64,000 bases of DNA from Notospermus geniculatus (Eukaryota; Nemertea; Pilidiophora; Heteronemertea; Lineidae): NCBI GenBank assembly GCA_002633025.1, contig NMRB01000029.1, forward strand, positions 685,597 to 749,596, given 5' to 3'. The position numbers were made by a program, and so were the translations under genes. Numbering within the stretch: the stretch's first letter is position 1; every line of letters begins with the position of its first letter. A model generated the notes under the pieces. The model saw nothing but the letters and a program-made list of their open reading frames with translations, ran no database searches and was not told where the DNA came from. Below, piece by piece: positions 1 through 12,144 of the stretch.

Positions 1-223
1 TGACTGTACAGTTTTGCACCACTGACCAAGCTGTCTCATTTTCAAAGTTTGGCTCAGCGTGGATATGCCGAAGTGCAGCAGATGAAATGAAAGCGAGGGA
101 AAACTGCCTTTATAACTGAACATTTTTAAGTCGCAGGAGGAATATCTCCCCCACCCCTTCCATTTTCCTACAAAACCCTACATAACCCTACTTGCTAATA
201 AATACTTATAACCACAGATCCCT

Positions 224-285
224 GTCAGCTGTCCTGCATTCAGAGAGACTATTCATTAGTCTCTCTGAATGCAGGGGCAGCTGAC
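224..285. repeat. Short hairpin
   Basis: Two arms of about 28 nt (gtcagctgtcctgcattcag and onward, then its near-perfect inverse) separated by a few bases. It could be a tiny foldback element or a folded RNA; nothing around it helps decide. Confidence 0.75.
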
Positions 286-2001
286 TACCATCCACATTCC
301 CCTCCCAGTCACCAAAAATATCAACAACCCAACTAACGTTCAAGACTACTGGATGTACGAGAATTACAGTTGTTAACAGAAGAGTAGGCCTATATGAGAT
401 CCCGCTGCTCATGGAAATTGAACCAAATGTTGGTTTTTGTGTAAGCCTGAGTTTTCATGAAGAGTACTTGGGATCTTTTGATCACTGAAAATTGAACCTT
501 CCCGATAGATTTTTTGTAGGCCGCGTTTTCATATATGATGCAGTCGAATTTTATGCCACGTGTGGTTCAACGTCTTGATATCAGCTTGAAAGTACTCCAT
601 ATTTTGCGTCTACTCAATAGCCCCATTCTACAACACGAGCAACGAGAGTGTGATATGGCGGACAGGAATTTAGCTAACACCTTCCTGAGTCCCTTTACGA
701 TCCCTGCAGCACGTTTGGCGGAAAGTAACGGCAACTGCCACAGGGCAATATTGACAGTACACCATGTAACATTGGTGACATGCAAACTACAGTATGCCTG
801 AAGGGAACGGTTCACCGATATTCCCATCCGTTGGCAATTGGGGATCATGGATGCCAATCAAGCTAAGGATTAATATTGAGGACCTTGTACTAAATTTACG
901 TGAAGCTACCTCATAGTCGACGAAGCAAACTGAAGTGTTCTTGAAGATGTTGAGTGGCAAGTATTAGGAAAGTAAGGGATTAGGCGAAAAACATTTGATA
1001 TTTGGAAAGAATACGGGAGACGTGAATACTTTCTGAAAATGTACCCTGGTGACGGAAGTGGATATCTGAACAGGTTCTACGGTTAAAAAGTGTCTTGTTA
1101 ATGGCGAAACAGCAGAACTGTCGGGGGGCTCGACAGATAAAAACTGCCGGCGTTAATGCGAAGACCATTAAACAACGCTGGCACTTCGGATTTAACACTT
1201 CATGTTCAATTCAACACATCAAAATATCGGGAATTAGGTTCCAGTTTACAACCCCTCTCCAAGTCTCATCGGATCGGACAGGCTTATGTCCGTTTCGCTC
1301 CAAGAAGGATTCTGCAGGGTGAACTTTGTTGATCTTACTGCACGCTGATTCTGGTTACGGTAAGCATGAAACGTACCGCGGAATGTTCATGTAGCCATGG
1401 CAGCCGAGACCAAAGATCGGTTTCTAATGCAAGGAAACACCACATTATTCCTTGGAGATAAGTTACAGCCAAGAGTAACCGCAGAATCCTAGACTGACAA
1501 GACGGCCATCGCGAAGGCAGTTTATCAAAGGGAGTGTTCAACTTGCTGCCGAGGCGCCTCCAGCATGAAAGAAACTTGCTAAAGACAAGGTTTTCCAGGA
1601 CAATCCAATTACAGCAGCCAATGCTGATCAAAGGGTCTTTATTTGCGAGGGAAGTCGTTATGTTGCCGTACAAGAGCTCAATAAAGGGATGAAAGGGTGT
1701 CAGCTAAGAAAAAGGAAGGGAGTCATTTAGTGATGTGGCTGCAGGGCTGGGGATGGTGACGCTAATGAAGGTTTGTTTGGGTAATCCGAGATTTGAGGGG
1801 TGAACGGTACATTCGATGATACCGGGGAGGCGATTATTGCGGACATAATATGAGTAAATTTGCCACCGACCTCTTCATGGAAGTACAGAAGACAGCTCAG
1901 TCGTAAAAAAACGTCGTCTGCGCGAGTTTGATCTCCCTCAAACAAGTTTTTCAAAATCTGCGTACAGGAGTAATCGGGCTCCTTTTTCGAATTTCCCCTA
2001 G

Positions 2002-2256
2002 TAACGATCGATTGTGATCGTTATAGGGAATAACGATCAGTTGTGGTCGTTATAGGGAATAACGATCAATTATGATCGTTATAGGGAATAACGATCAATT
2101 ATGATCGTTATAGGGAATAACGATCAATTGTGATCGTTACAGGGAACAACGATCAGTTGTGATCGATATAGGGAATAACGATCAATTGTGATCGTTTTAT
2201 AGGGAACAACGATCAATTGTGATCGTTATCGGGAATAACGATCAGTTGTGATCGTT
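2002..2256. repeat. 29-bp minisatellite of palindromic units
   Basis: About nine contiguous copies of a 29-bp unit. Each copy is a near-perfect dyad (AACGATCA, short centre, TGATCGTT) plus a TATAGGGAA spacer. Copies differ by a few substitutions and one 2-bp insertion. Units directly abut each other with no unique spacers. Confidence 0.95.
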
Positions 2257-3219
2257 AGAGTAATTGATGGTAATCGTAATAAGGTAGTAATTGATCGAAA
2301 TTTACATGTAGTTCTTTTTAGCAGCAAAGAAATGAAGGAAGAAAGACCTTTTCAATTGAATTTGTCTTTAAAATTGATCGTATGTTGGGAAAATTCTTAG
2401 AAGCAGCCCACCTTGTTCAATTCCTTGAAACGTCACTCTTTTTTTCTTAAATTCACTTTGATATTGATCGTGACATGCAATATGACGGCTCAGTTCCTGG
2501 CAAAGCTTCCTTCTTGCATTAGGAAAGACCTCATTAAATTTCACCAGGATATCCATTCTGTCACTAAAACCCTTCCAAGTCAGTTTATGTCACTTTCTAA
2601 GGAAAATTTTGCCGTGTCATCGTGATGGAATTGGCATTCAGACAGGCATACTCAATTCATCATGTTTAAATCACCCCTGCCAGTGGTATGCATTATTGCG
2701 GAACGAACGGATATTGGCTGGGGATGTGTACTAAACGACTTGACGCACATTAAAAGCTACAATCACGTCGGGTTTTTTTTCTGAAAATCCTTCATGAGAT
2801 CAGTTTACTCTTCCTGGTATCTATGCTAATCCTCCATATCTGATTGCGATGCTTAATGTTACTTATTGCATTGAGTCTAAATAATGAGTATGTGACATTT
2901 TGTGCGAGACTTTTCCGACAAAAAGACCTCATGTGTGTTCAAAAATATGGCGGGTGTGTTGACTCTTTCCGCGTCGCCATATTCTTGTCGTTGTCAGCCA
3001 TCTTGGATGTTGCGTTTGTTGCGTCATGGTCATGGGCGTTTGGTCTAAATACCGCACTTACAGTCAGTGCGTTGAGGCAACGATATATGAAAATGGTGTT
3101 AACTGAGAGGCAGTGTTTCCAAAGCTACTCTCTAAGTAATCGCAATATGCAACTCCCAAGGTACACTCATTCAAATAACTCGTATATCATCTCGCATCAA
3201 TTGTGAAAAATGGCTGGTT

Positions 3220-3929
3220 TGGGATATAGTTCGGACCCGGCGGATGAGAAGGGTCTCGATAAAGTGAAATACAGATGGTTTTTCTACCGTAATCAAAATT
3301 AATTGCGGTACATTCTCTACTCACAGAGGTGTAATTGCCTCGCCTCTCCACTTTTTTGCTGTGTTGAACCTAATTACCGACCTCTGTGAAAAAATAAGCG
3401 AGACACCAAGTGCTGAGGTCCTTGAGCTGGCGTAAAGCTTTGACGGCAGGTTAAGCCCGCCGAATACGGTCGGATTTTTTATCAAGTTTTCTGAATACAT
3501 GTATGATAAGTAAAGGCTTACCATCTTTAATGTATAGTTTTTGATCTAGATCTCAAATATCGTAAACAGTTACTTTAAATGGGCTGCATCGATAGATACA
3601 TGTACAGTACTAGTTCTTTACAATGCTAATGACATTTAGTGACTGTTAGGCCCTGAATGCTCCTCAACGTAAAGGAGTTCCTCTAGGCTATTGTTCTCCT
3701 GTTGAGGATCCCTCAAGTTATTCCAGAACGTGCCAAAAATTTGACTGCAAAGGCCACTTTGCTTCCTCAAGCTGAAGGTGCCATTGATTTTAGAATGCTC
3801 CTTTGGGAAAAGGAACTCCGTATAATTTAGCTGGGGGTCTCCTTTATTCCAAAGGTTGGTCCGGAGCTTCCTATAGCACGTTGGGTGTAGTCAATTGACA
3901 TAGGAAATCCTCTCGTGAGGGTGCCTTTA
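3220..3929. repeat. 0.7-kb duplicated block, copy 1 (ends at N)
   Basis: Starts ggatatagttcggacccg and runs to the N at 3930. It is about 97-98% identical to 3931-4636, with only small indels such as a missing ATGC and substitutions. It ends within the foldback element whose complete version sits in copy 2. Confidence 0.93.
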
Positions 3930-3930
3930 N

Positions 3931-4636
3931 GGATATAGTTCGGACCCGGCGGATGAGAAGGGTCTCGATAAAGTGAAATACAGATGGTTTTTCTACCGTA
4001 ATCAAAATTAATTGCGGTACATTCTCTACTCACAGAGGTGTAATTGCCTCGCCTCTCCACTTTTTTGCTGTGTTGAACCTAATTACCGACCTCTGTGAAA
4101 AAATAAGCGAGACACCAAATGCTGAGGTCCTTGAGCTGGCGTAAAGCTTTGACGGCAGGTTAAGCCCGCCGAATACGGTCGGATTTTTTATCAAGTTTTT
4201 TGAATATGATCAGTAAAGGCTTACCATCTTTAATGTATAGTTTTTGATCTAGATCTCAAATATCGTAAACAGTTACTTTAAATGGGCTGCATCGAAAGAT
4301 ACATGTGCAGTACTAGTTCTTTACAATGCATGCTAATGACATTTAGTGACTGTTAGGCCCTGAATGCTCCTCAACGTAAAGGAGTTCCTCTAGGCTATTG
4401 TTCTCCTGTTGAGGATCCCTCAGGTTATTCGAGAACGTGCCAAAAATTTGACTGCAAAGGCCTCTTTGCTTCCTCAAGCTGAAGGTGCCATTGATTTTAG
4501 AATGCTCCTTTGGGAAAAGGAACTCCGTATAATTTAGCTGAGGGTCTCCTTTATTCCAAAGGTTGGTCCGGAGCTTCCTATAGCACGTTGGGTGTAGTCA
4601 ATTGACATAGGAAATCCTCTCGTGAGGGTGCCTTTA
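3931..4636. repeat. 0.7-kb duplicated block, copy 2
   Basis: Begins with the same ggatatagttcggacccg immediately after the N and continues past the point where copy 1 stops. The layout (copy, N, copy) is what a join of two haplotype contigs would give. Confidence 0.93.
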
Positions 4637-4794
4637 GTACAGACGAACTCCTTTACAAAGGAAATGGATAAAGTCGATTCTGAAATCGATTTTGAATGAG
4701 GCATCCTCAGTACTAAGGATTTCCTCTGGCAAAAGGTGACCTCACGAAAGGGTGCCTTAGGCCGAAAATAAAGGAGCGTTCTAAAATACGGGCC
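4356..4794. mobile_element. MITE-like element, GGCCCGTAT-type termini, TTA target duplication
   Basis: Inverted ends GGCCCTGAATGCTCCT and (inverse of the right end) GGCCCGTATTTTAGAACGCT, flanked by TTA on both sides (4353-4355, 4795-4797). Non-coding, 439 bp. A truncated copy (3649-3929) lies in the duplicated block upstream. It shares its ends with the elements at 8362 and 9507. Confidence 0.75.
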
Positions 4795-5255
4795 TTAGAG
4801 TAGAGAGAGAGGAGGACGGGTTCTTATAACTTGGCCTTCGAAAATCTTCCGTCTTTCCAGCATGGAGAGTGTTCAAAAGACTCCGTTCCTGCCCTTTATA
4901 GCACAGTGGATGGTTCTTGATGGTGAAAGACACCTCTCTTAATAGTGCACTAAGTTTTCTTGATTGAGAGTTCTACCGTATTGTTTGACACGCCGAAGAA
5001 ATCGTACTCTTGTTAAGGAGATTACGGTGCCTCTGGCATTTCAGCTGCAATCGTCTTCTTCATTGAATCTCTCTCGTTTGGCATATGATCCACACACCCG
5101 AGGCAACAGGTTCAAGTAGATTCAAGAATTGGTATTTCTATGTGGAGGCGCTGAAATGAACATGAAGCACCCTGTCGGTAATTTGATGTCATAAGGAAGT
5201 AGTTTGCGACAGACTTCAACGACGAGTTCGTGAAAACAATAGAAAAGGAATGAAC

Positions 5256-5316
5256 AACAATACCAACAACAACAACAACATCGACCGTGACAGCAACAAC
5301 AACAACAACGCCAACC
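5256..5316. repeat. CAA-rich simple repeat
   Basis: Repeated CAA/AAC triplets with a few interruptions. The long asparagine/threonine-rich open frames across it come from this composition and are not a gene. Confidence 0.85.
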
Positions 5317-5343
5317 CCAAAGGTCGCAATTACGACAACAACA

Positions 5344-5492
5344 GTGGGTTTTCGCAATCGCCCATTTGGACCAACAACTACGCTGATCTATTGTTCGGGT
5401 ACGTCTATCCTTTTGTTCAGTGCTCACTTCGTGCCATCGAACAATGGGTTCGGCGTTGGCGTTGGCGTTTTGGGGCTTTGCGAAAACTCACT
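5344..5492 (-). mobile_element. Foldback element with GTTTTCGCAAAGCC termini, copy 1
   Basis: The right end reads, inverted, GAGTTTTCGCAAAGCCCC followed by AACGCCAACGC; the left end is degraded. The middle contains, inverted, CCCATTGTTCGATG and AACAAAAGGATAGACGT, shared with the copies at 32777 and 47349. Non-coding. Confidence 0.7.
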
Positions 5493-7048
5493 AATAGAAA
5501 ATCGTAACGTGTTCAGGCCCGGGCGATTGCAAAAGCACTTTTCTGAGGAAGATTATACGTCAAATAACTTGACCGGATATTCTAAAATGCATTTCACAAG
5601 TCGTCATATTGAAATTGACAAGCCATTTTCAGTCTTAGAAATGCCATGGAAGTAAAGACCAAATGCTTTGTTTGGGCTTCATGAATAGCCATCTTTTCTA
5701 GCCATATTACATGTAAACCGAAAACATTTAAACCTGTATTTCAAAAATCTTTCAGATGAAATGCAACATTATGCCATACCAATCATAGTGTACAAGAGAA
5801 TCTCTAATAGCATTACAAAGAAGGACTTAACGATCAATTTGATCCGTTGCAGGTTGTAGACGCCGACTGCTGTTTTTCTGTCACCATGAAGCGCTACAGG
5901 GGAAGTGGAATGAAATTGCCAATTTTGATATCAATTTCAGTACAGTGTTTCCCGCCTACTTAGCATTACGTTGAGGAGAAAGCGGAATGATTGGACCGTT
6001 TTGTATGAGATAACTGAGAATTCGCGACTATTGGAAGCGTATTGCTTTTTAGTGGGGACTTAATTATTGCTTTCGCATTGCATGTTCGCTTGGGATGGAG
6101 GTGAACTGTTCTCAAATACTTACTGTACATGTATTCTGGTGTCCCTTGTCCCAGTTCCTTGATCGGGCATGTACGCCGCAAAATTACGGTTTACCCTGGT
6201 ATGAAAGTTGATGTTAATAGTATTCAAATGCAGAATGGACGATGGGCCTAAGGATGAATTTCAGAAGAGTACGCGCTATTTGGCGTTGGAAGCCGCCAAC
6301 ACACATTGGACTTGCAATGAATTTCAGCAGAATGATTTCAGTGGAGTACTTTATTGGGCGTTGCCTTCCGCTGACAGGCGATAGGCCGAACGGTGAATTT
6401 CATCTGAGTACATTTTTTGGCGTTGCATGGTGCTCACAGGCATCTGCTCGTAACTGCAAAATTGTTAGGGCTTCATCAGTCCGTACATTTCTTGTATTAC
6501 ACTCTAGGCCAACACAAATGCCACACGGCCATTAAGTCCTCTTCCATTAACCATAACTCATCCCACTAGATAAACAAACACTGGAAACAGACGCGGGGAT
6601 TAATTCCTGACACAGGACGACACCGAATTCATTAAAATTGATGACCGGTAGACATGGAAACGATAGATAGATACATTTAGATATCGACAACTGGTTATAA
6701 TTTAGTCATCATTTTAGGCCGAGTTCGGATCTTTGTGGCCATTACGCGGTATTGTAACAATTGTCATCACAGGAGCGAGGGCACAGGAAGACAGGTTCAT
6801 AGTTTGTTGCTGATGTTGCTAATGACAACAAATTGTGCCGTTGGCAATACAATGGCTCCCAGATTGATGACGAGGCGATGGTCAGGTGGTGTTGGCAAGG
6901 TTAATTTCCTTTCATTCCTCGGGTTCCTTTGGGCCAAAGCTGGCAGCGTAATGTCCCCATCAAACTCGCCTTCGTTAACGGCCGAAGGCGCTCCTCCGTG
7001 TGAGTGGTTTATCGTGCGAGTTGGTTCTCAATGGGCAGTTCACCAATA

Positions 7049-7358
7049 GGGAGTTTAAGAAATCAAACGATAAACGTTTACTTTACGACAACGTTATTTT
7101 TTGTACCGAAAATGCAATATATACACTCTAAAAACTAAAGAGTTAAAGTAACTCCTAAAGAGTTAAAGTAACTCCAAAAGAGCCTGTACAGTGAGTGCTC
7201 TTTAAAGAGCACTCACTGTACAGGCTCTTTAGGAGTTACTTTAACTCTTTAAGAGTTACTTTAACTCTTTAGTTTTTAGAGTGTATCTGGTGAATTCGCA
7301 GTATGAAAAATAACGTTGTCGTAAAGTTAACGTTTATCGTTTGATTCCTTGAACTCCC
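7049..7358. mobile_element. MITE with TA target duplication, carrying a nested element (copy 1)
   Basis: Termini GGGAGTTTAAGAAATCAAAC and its inverse at the right, flanked by TA (7047-7048, 7359-7360). Next to the ends both arms carry ACGATAAACGTT and ACGACAACGTTATTTTT-like sequence. The second copy at 14419 lacks the interior insert. The TA duplication fits Tc1/mariner-type transposition. Non-coding. Confidence 0.85.
7124..7283. mobile_element. Nested long-hairpin element inside the 7049 MITE
   Basis: 160 bp, almost perfectly self-complementary: CACTCTAAAAACTAAAGAGT at the left and its inverse at the right, flanked by TA (7122-7123, 7284-7285). It repeats AAGAGTTAAAGTAACTCC twice in each arm. 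The uninterrupted relative at 14419 lacks it, which shows insertion into the older element. Confidence 0.85.
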
Positions 7359-7418
7359 TAATGTTGGATTCCATGCGACTTACCCCGTGACCAATGACAC
7401 AGTCAACTGCCATTGACT

Positions 7419-7541
7419 GGTATTCACAAACAAAGTTAGCAAATGCTTTTACTTAAGATTTGCACTGCGAGGTCCAATGTAAATGTACTACAAAACTTGA
7501 AGTAAACGCATTTGCTACCTTTTGTAAATATCAGCCAATGG
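7419..7541. mobile_element. Foldback element, GTATTCA / AGCAAATGCTTTTACTT type, copy 1
   Basis: Left arm ggtattcac and agttagcaaatgcttttact; right arm acgcatttgctacctttt. Closely resembles 15078-15187, and the AGCAAATGCTTTTACTT core recurs at 19317 and 30168. Confidence 0.65.
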
Positions 7542-7569
7542 CTTTCTGTGGTTGCGGTACCAATAGTCA

Positions 7570-7725
7570 GCCGCGCGTATTGCCAAAAGATTGCAAGCAA
7601 AGTTCTAGCGGACCAATAGGCCTACACAGGAAAATCCACGTGATTGATGCTCGATCATGAATGAATGAATGGGTCCGCTATATTGAATTGGGCCGTAGTG
7701 ACACCTATTGGCCAACTCACCGACA
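7570..7725 (+). repeat. Dispersed 150-bp repeat, copy 1
   Basis: Shares with 17903-18050 and, inverted, 43767-43912 the blocks AAGTTCTAGCGGACCAATA, AAAATCCACGTGATTG, GAATGGGTCCGCT and CGTAGTGACACCTATTGG. No coding potential; probably a short non-autonomous element. The palindromic GCGGACC/GGTCCGC spacing suggests foldback origin. Confidence 0.8.
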
Positions 7726-8361
7726 GCTTCTATTGGAGAGCTAACTAGCCTGAGAATACCCTCACGTGGAGAAACGCCTTTTTTGAAGCTAGGCATGTTG
7801 GCCAACTTTATGACACGATTGTCCTCGTGACCTCTGTTTCGTTCTGAATCATCATTGTGCGTTGCGTAGTTTTCCAAGAAGAAGCAATTATTGTTAAATT
7901 GCGGGCTGCTGCTGATATTCCTCTGTGGTCCGACAAGGCGAACTATTTTTTGCACCGCGTTCATTAGATGCTAACGAGGGTCATGATGCAGAAGGAGACA
8001 GCATTTAAAAAACACGGTAAATGACATTCCCATTAGTGAATATACATTAGAAAGTCATTTTCAAATGCGGGCAGACACGTTTTTAGTGCTAGCTACCTCT
8101 TTGGTAATGGCGTCTAATGATTGTGTTACGTTGTGTAATTACCAAACACTGCCGCAGGAGTAATTGTAAAGTAGACTGCAGCCTGGAGCAGTCCGACTGG
8201 ACATACTTTATTATTATGTCTGTCATTTTTTGGGAAATTAGCGAATGTGGCTTTACATTAGTGTATGTTCGCTTGTCTATTTTTTTATAAAAGCCAATCA
8301 TGCCATAAGATGTGCCGTTTCCGAACACTTCAATACAGTAGGTGGGAACATTACACTGTAT

Positions 8362-8479
8362 GGCCCGTATTTTAGAATGCTCCTCAACGTAAGGAGTTCC
8401 TCAAGGCTGTTGTTCTCCTGTTAACAACAGTAGCCTTTAGGAACTCCTTTACGTTGAGGAGCATTTTAAAATACGGGTC
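8362..8479. mobile_element. 118-bp hairpin MITE, GGCCCGTATTTT termini, TAT target duplication
   Basis: Arms GGCCCGTATTTTAGAATGCT and its inverse (one end reading GACCCGTATTTTAAAATGCT), with TAT on both sides (8359-8361, 8480-8482). The arms continue TCCTCAACGTAAGGAGTTCC. Same family as 4356 and 9507. Confidence 0.8.
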
Positions 8480-9506
8480 TATATTCTATCGTACGGGGCC
8501 TGTGACAGAAAGGAAGTTAACCCTTTTCCCCGCTAGGGGCAAGTTTGTGAAAACAGAAAAGTTGTATGAAAATGTATGGAAATCCTGTCACAGAGGTATT
8601 CATTGGAAAGTACTCACTTCTGGGATCTCGACTAGAAAGTGCCTGAGGAAGACCCCGGTTGGGGTCGAAAATTAGCGAATATTGGAGACGACTTTACTTA
8701 GCCTACTGTCTGAACTTTCAATGAATACCTAGGGTTCAGGTTCGTTTCGACAGTATTTCTAGGCATATTTACAAATTTGGCAGAATGGACTTTGGCAGTG
8801 AACAGGTTAAGGTATACATGTATGACTTCGTAAATCTCATGCTCTCATATTGCTTTCCTCATCTGGTCGATCTTTGAGTAATCTAACCTAGTCAAAACCT
8901 CAACATCGTTCGCATTCATAATCTCTTCTCCATCACTAACTTCATTAGATACGTTCCTGTGTGTAATGAATAACGTACCAGGAGAATGCTGGGGTCTAGA
9001 CGACGGACAGCCGGTATATCCTCGGACCTTAATAACCATCGCCGCTTTGAATTCTTAACCATATTTGCCAAACCCTTCTTATTTTCTCCGTCTGTGATTG
9101 CCAGATATTATTCCATGGGCGCTGAATGATAAAACATCCGTCTTCTTATCTCGCAGTTTTGTTTGCTCTTGCGGTGGCGGTTCCTCACACTCCGCCACGA
9201 ACACCGATATCATGATTCTATACTAACAGTTATGGCTGGGACCAATGACATTGTTCAATACTTATTTAATTAAATTTGGGATGATATATCGGCCCCTCTT
9301 GTCAATCAAGGTCAAATTGAGATTATCTAGCGCCCATGAAAGTGGGAATGAAACTACGCCTTCATGTATACCGTCAAGTAACGTTTAGGTCATGTTGACA
9401 AGTGCCAGAATTACTCTGAGTAGGCCAGTATTACTCAGGTTTATAAAAAAAGCATTTCATCTGATTGGCTCTGGCCTCTAATCCCCTTACACTTATAAAA
9501 GACCTT

Positions 9507-9635
9507 GGCCCGTATTTTTTTACATGTAGAATGCTCCTCAAGGTAAATGAGTTCCTTTAAGGCTCTTGTTCTCAACAGGAGAACAATAGCCTTGAGGAAC
9601 TCCTTTATGTTGAGGAGCATTCTAAAATACGGGCC
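9507..9635. mobile_element. 129-bp hairpin MITE, GGCCCGTATTTT termini, CTT target duplication
   Basis: Left end GGCCCGTATTTTTTTACATG, right end inverse GGCCCGTATTTTAGAATGCT, with CTT flanking both ends (9504-9506, 9636-9638). An ACATGT insertion sits in the left arm. Same family as 8362. Confidence 0.8.
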
Positions 9636-9705
9636 CTTATTTCTAAACATGAGTAACCCTGACATGCTGATTAATTTTGATACGTCCTGTTAACATCTTC
9701 TCTTA

Positions 9706-9960
9706 AGCGGGGAATCCACCATTGATTTTCTAGCTGATTTTGCGTTGCGACTCGCTTTGCAACTGGGTTGCGTTGCAACTGGGCACTCGATCGCCGTAGT
9801 GGACCAGCTAGACGTGATTTCCGCCAATGGAAAAGATGTGGTCAATTTCAGTCGGCAATCGGTCGGCGACCGGTATCAGTTCCTTGTGTTCGTATTCAGT
9901 CGCGAGTCGCAGGTTGCAAAGCAAGTCGCAACGCAGAAAATCAGCAGTGGATTCCTAGCT
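9706..9960. mobile_element. MITE with AGCGGGGAATCCAC-type termini, TTA target duplication
   Basis: Left AGCGGGGAATCCACCATTGA then TTTTGCGTTGCGACTCGC; right is the inverse of AGCTAGGAATCCACTGCTGA then TTTTCTGCGTTGCGACTTGC. TTA lies on both sides (9703-9705, 9961-9963). The end resembles the hairpin at 42042. Confidence 0.7.
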
Positions 9961-11968
9961 TTACACTTGACTTACATGTACCTTATTTACAAATTTATGC
10001 TTCTAATGTATTCGAAATAAAGTCCATTTTCTTCATAACATAGTTGCAAGCTACCCCACCAAGTTTTTCGCGCCCTCTCCCGCTTGCTGCAAGCCTTTCA
10101 TTCCTCGAAATGTACTTTACGTGAACCATTGACCTCGGTAAAGGGAATCGACCGAACAGATTTTCCCATTGCGCATAACTAAGTCCACACCTTACACCAG
10201 ATTAGCAGACATTTATGGAGGATCACGCGGCGAGGGCAGCGATTTCTTGAAAGGTGAAAGTTACCCATCGACAGTATTCAGGCGACAATTTAGTAATAGA
10301 GTCACACGGTCTCGATTCGTCGCAGACATTCCCTACACCTTGATTCAGACGATCTGCTACAGAAGGAACTGTCTGTATCTAATGTCATTAGGGAGTTGTT
10401 GATCCTGGCGGTACCAATCGTCCGATGAAGAGCCTCTTGGCATTTCTCCTCGGTTATCTGCCACCTCTTATAAATTATGCATGAGGTGTGACCAAGAGGG
10501 AAGCAAGACGGTACACTAATGATGGATCATATGAACAAAAGATGGTTCACCTAGTGATGAAGAACGCCTGAATAGCTTTACAAACACCGAGGTTTGATAT
10601 TAACGGCTGAAGCAGAGGACTCATCTTTCACGGTAAACTCAACTGATGATCGGGCTGGTGGAATATTTTGATCTGATTTTTCAGCGGTCCGTTATATTAT
10701 TCTTTTAGACAGATTGAGACGAGATGTTAGCGTTTCTACAGAAAGAGTGTCAGCTGAAAACTTATGAGCCATTGAAAGCAGTATCGGCCGTCGTGCCAGT
10801 TCTGAGGTGTAAGGCAAGGTTGTGCGCTGAGTCCACCTTTTGTCTCTATCTATGACATAAAGATATGACGCGTAGGGATAGGGGCATACGAGGCGAGGCA
10901 CATTGAAGTGGCCTTATATGACCGATTTTATTATTGATATCCATACTTTTAATCTCCATAACGCAGAGGACTATTAAAAATTTCATTCACAGCTGTTTTC
11001 AGTGACTTCCGCTATTGTCCTTGTGTTTACCACATAAACAATATTGCCATTGGGATTTTGACCCCGATAGAATAAGATTTGTTTACTTGATTTATGATGC
11101 AAATGAAATATTAATATTTATAATTTGTTAATTGTGTTGATATCAATTTCATGAGGTTCTGGAAGATTCGCATGACTAGGTTTTGCAATTAATACACTTT
11201 GTTAATTGATTAAAATTCATGTTCATTCGTCGCCATCAGTCGTCATTCACTTTTGTAAAATTTTGCAACACTGAAAAAGCAATATACTGAACAGTGCTAT
11301 TTCCTTTTAATTACAAAACTCGCATGGTTCCAGGCGCCGGGAATCACATTGCAGGGAATATATTTCTAGTGCGGTTTTTTATTAGTTCGATCGTTATCGG
11401 CCCAATTCTGCTTTGCCATATCACGCTGGGTGGTGGTTTTATTGTGCGCATTACAACTCTGCTAACATAATATATCTCAATATGATATTTTTATGATATG
11501 AGCAATTGTTTCCACACCTTGTTATTTTTAACCACCTTTACCTGGATCCGTCAGGTGCGATGTACATGTACATGTATGTGCCCCTCGTACATTTCATCTT
11601 TTTACCGTTAAGTGCTGTTACTTCACCATGTACCAATACGTCTCTTGTTGATTACACACCGATGGTTTTTGCTCCTCTACGTGGACAGTCGTGAAGAGTC
11701 TGACCACTGTCTCACTTACAACCACAGAAAAAAATCGAAACCGTACATAAACTGCGAACCGACCGAGATATTTTTTTTTCTGTCGGGAATGGACAGGCAA
11801 GTGCGTCTCCTTTTGCTTCTTGTGGCGACGATCACAAGACTCTATCGATGATATAAGTATTTCTCCTCGAAAAATGTAATGTTGAAGAAATTTGCGATTG
11901 ATGAGGTTGCATGACACAGGACACCATTCGCGTTACAGATGTGTTGTCTCCTTGCCGTGACTATAGCC

Positions 11969-12144
11969 CTTTCCAACAAAGATGGCGGCCAACTAATTCT
12001 CCCACACTTCACGTCGTGGCCATGAATCCTTTTGTGAAGCCGTTGTTCGCCTGCGTGTTCGTGTCGCGTGTGCCTCGATGTAAACTCAGCCTTAAGCTTC
12101 TGACGTCATATGGTGAGAATGTTCAATGCATCCACCATTGAAAG
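11969..12144 (+). mobile_element. Short relative of the 21214 element
   Basis: Starts CTTTCCAACAAAGATGGCGG as at 21214 and includes CTTCTGACGTCATATGGTGA, the inverse of a sequence at 21665-21690. The right end (CCACCATTGAAAG) looks like a shortened inverse of the left terminus. Likely an internally deleted copy without the three hairpins. Confidence 0.6.

Noticed and set aside
2002-2256. CRISPR-like array of 29-bp repeats
   Set aside because: The units abut directly with no unique spacers, no cas genes are present and the DNA is eukaryotic; it is a minisatellite.
5250-5655. Asn/Thr-rich open frames in two frames
   Set aside because: They arise from CAA repeats running into a foldback element.
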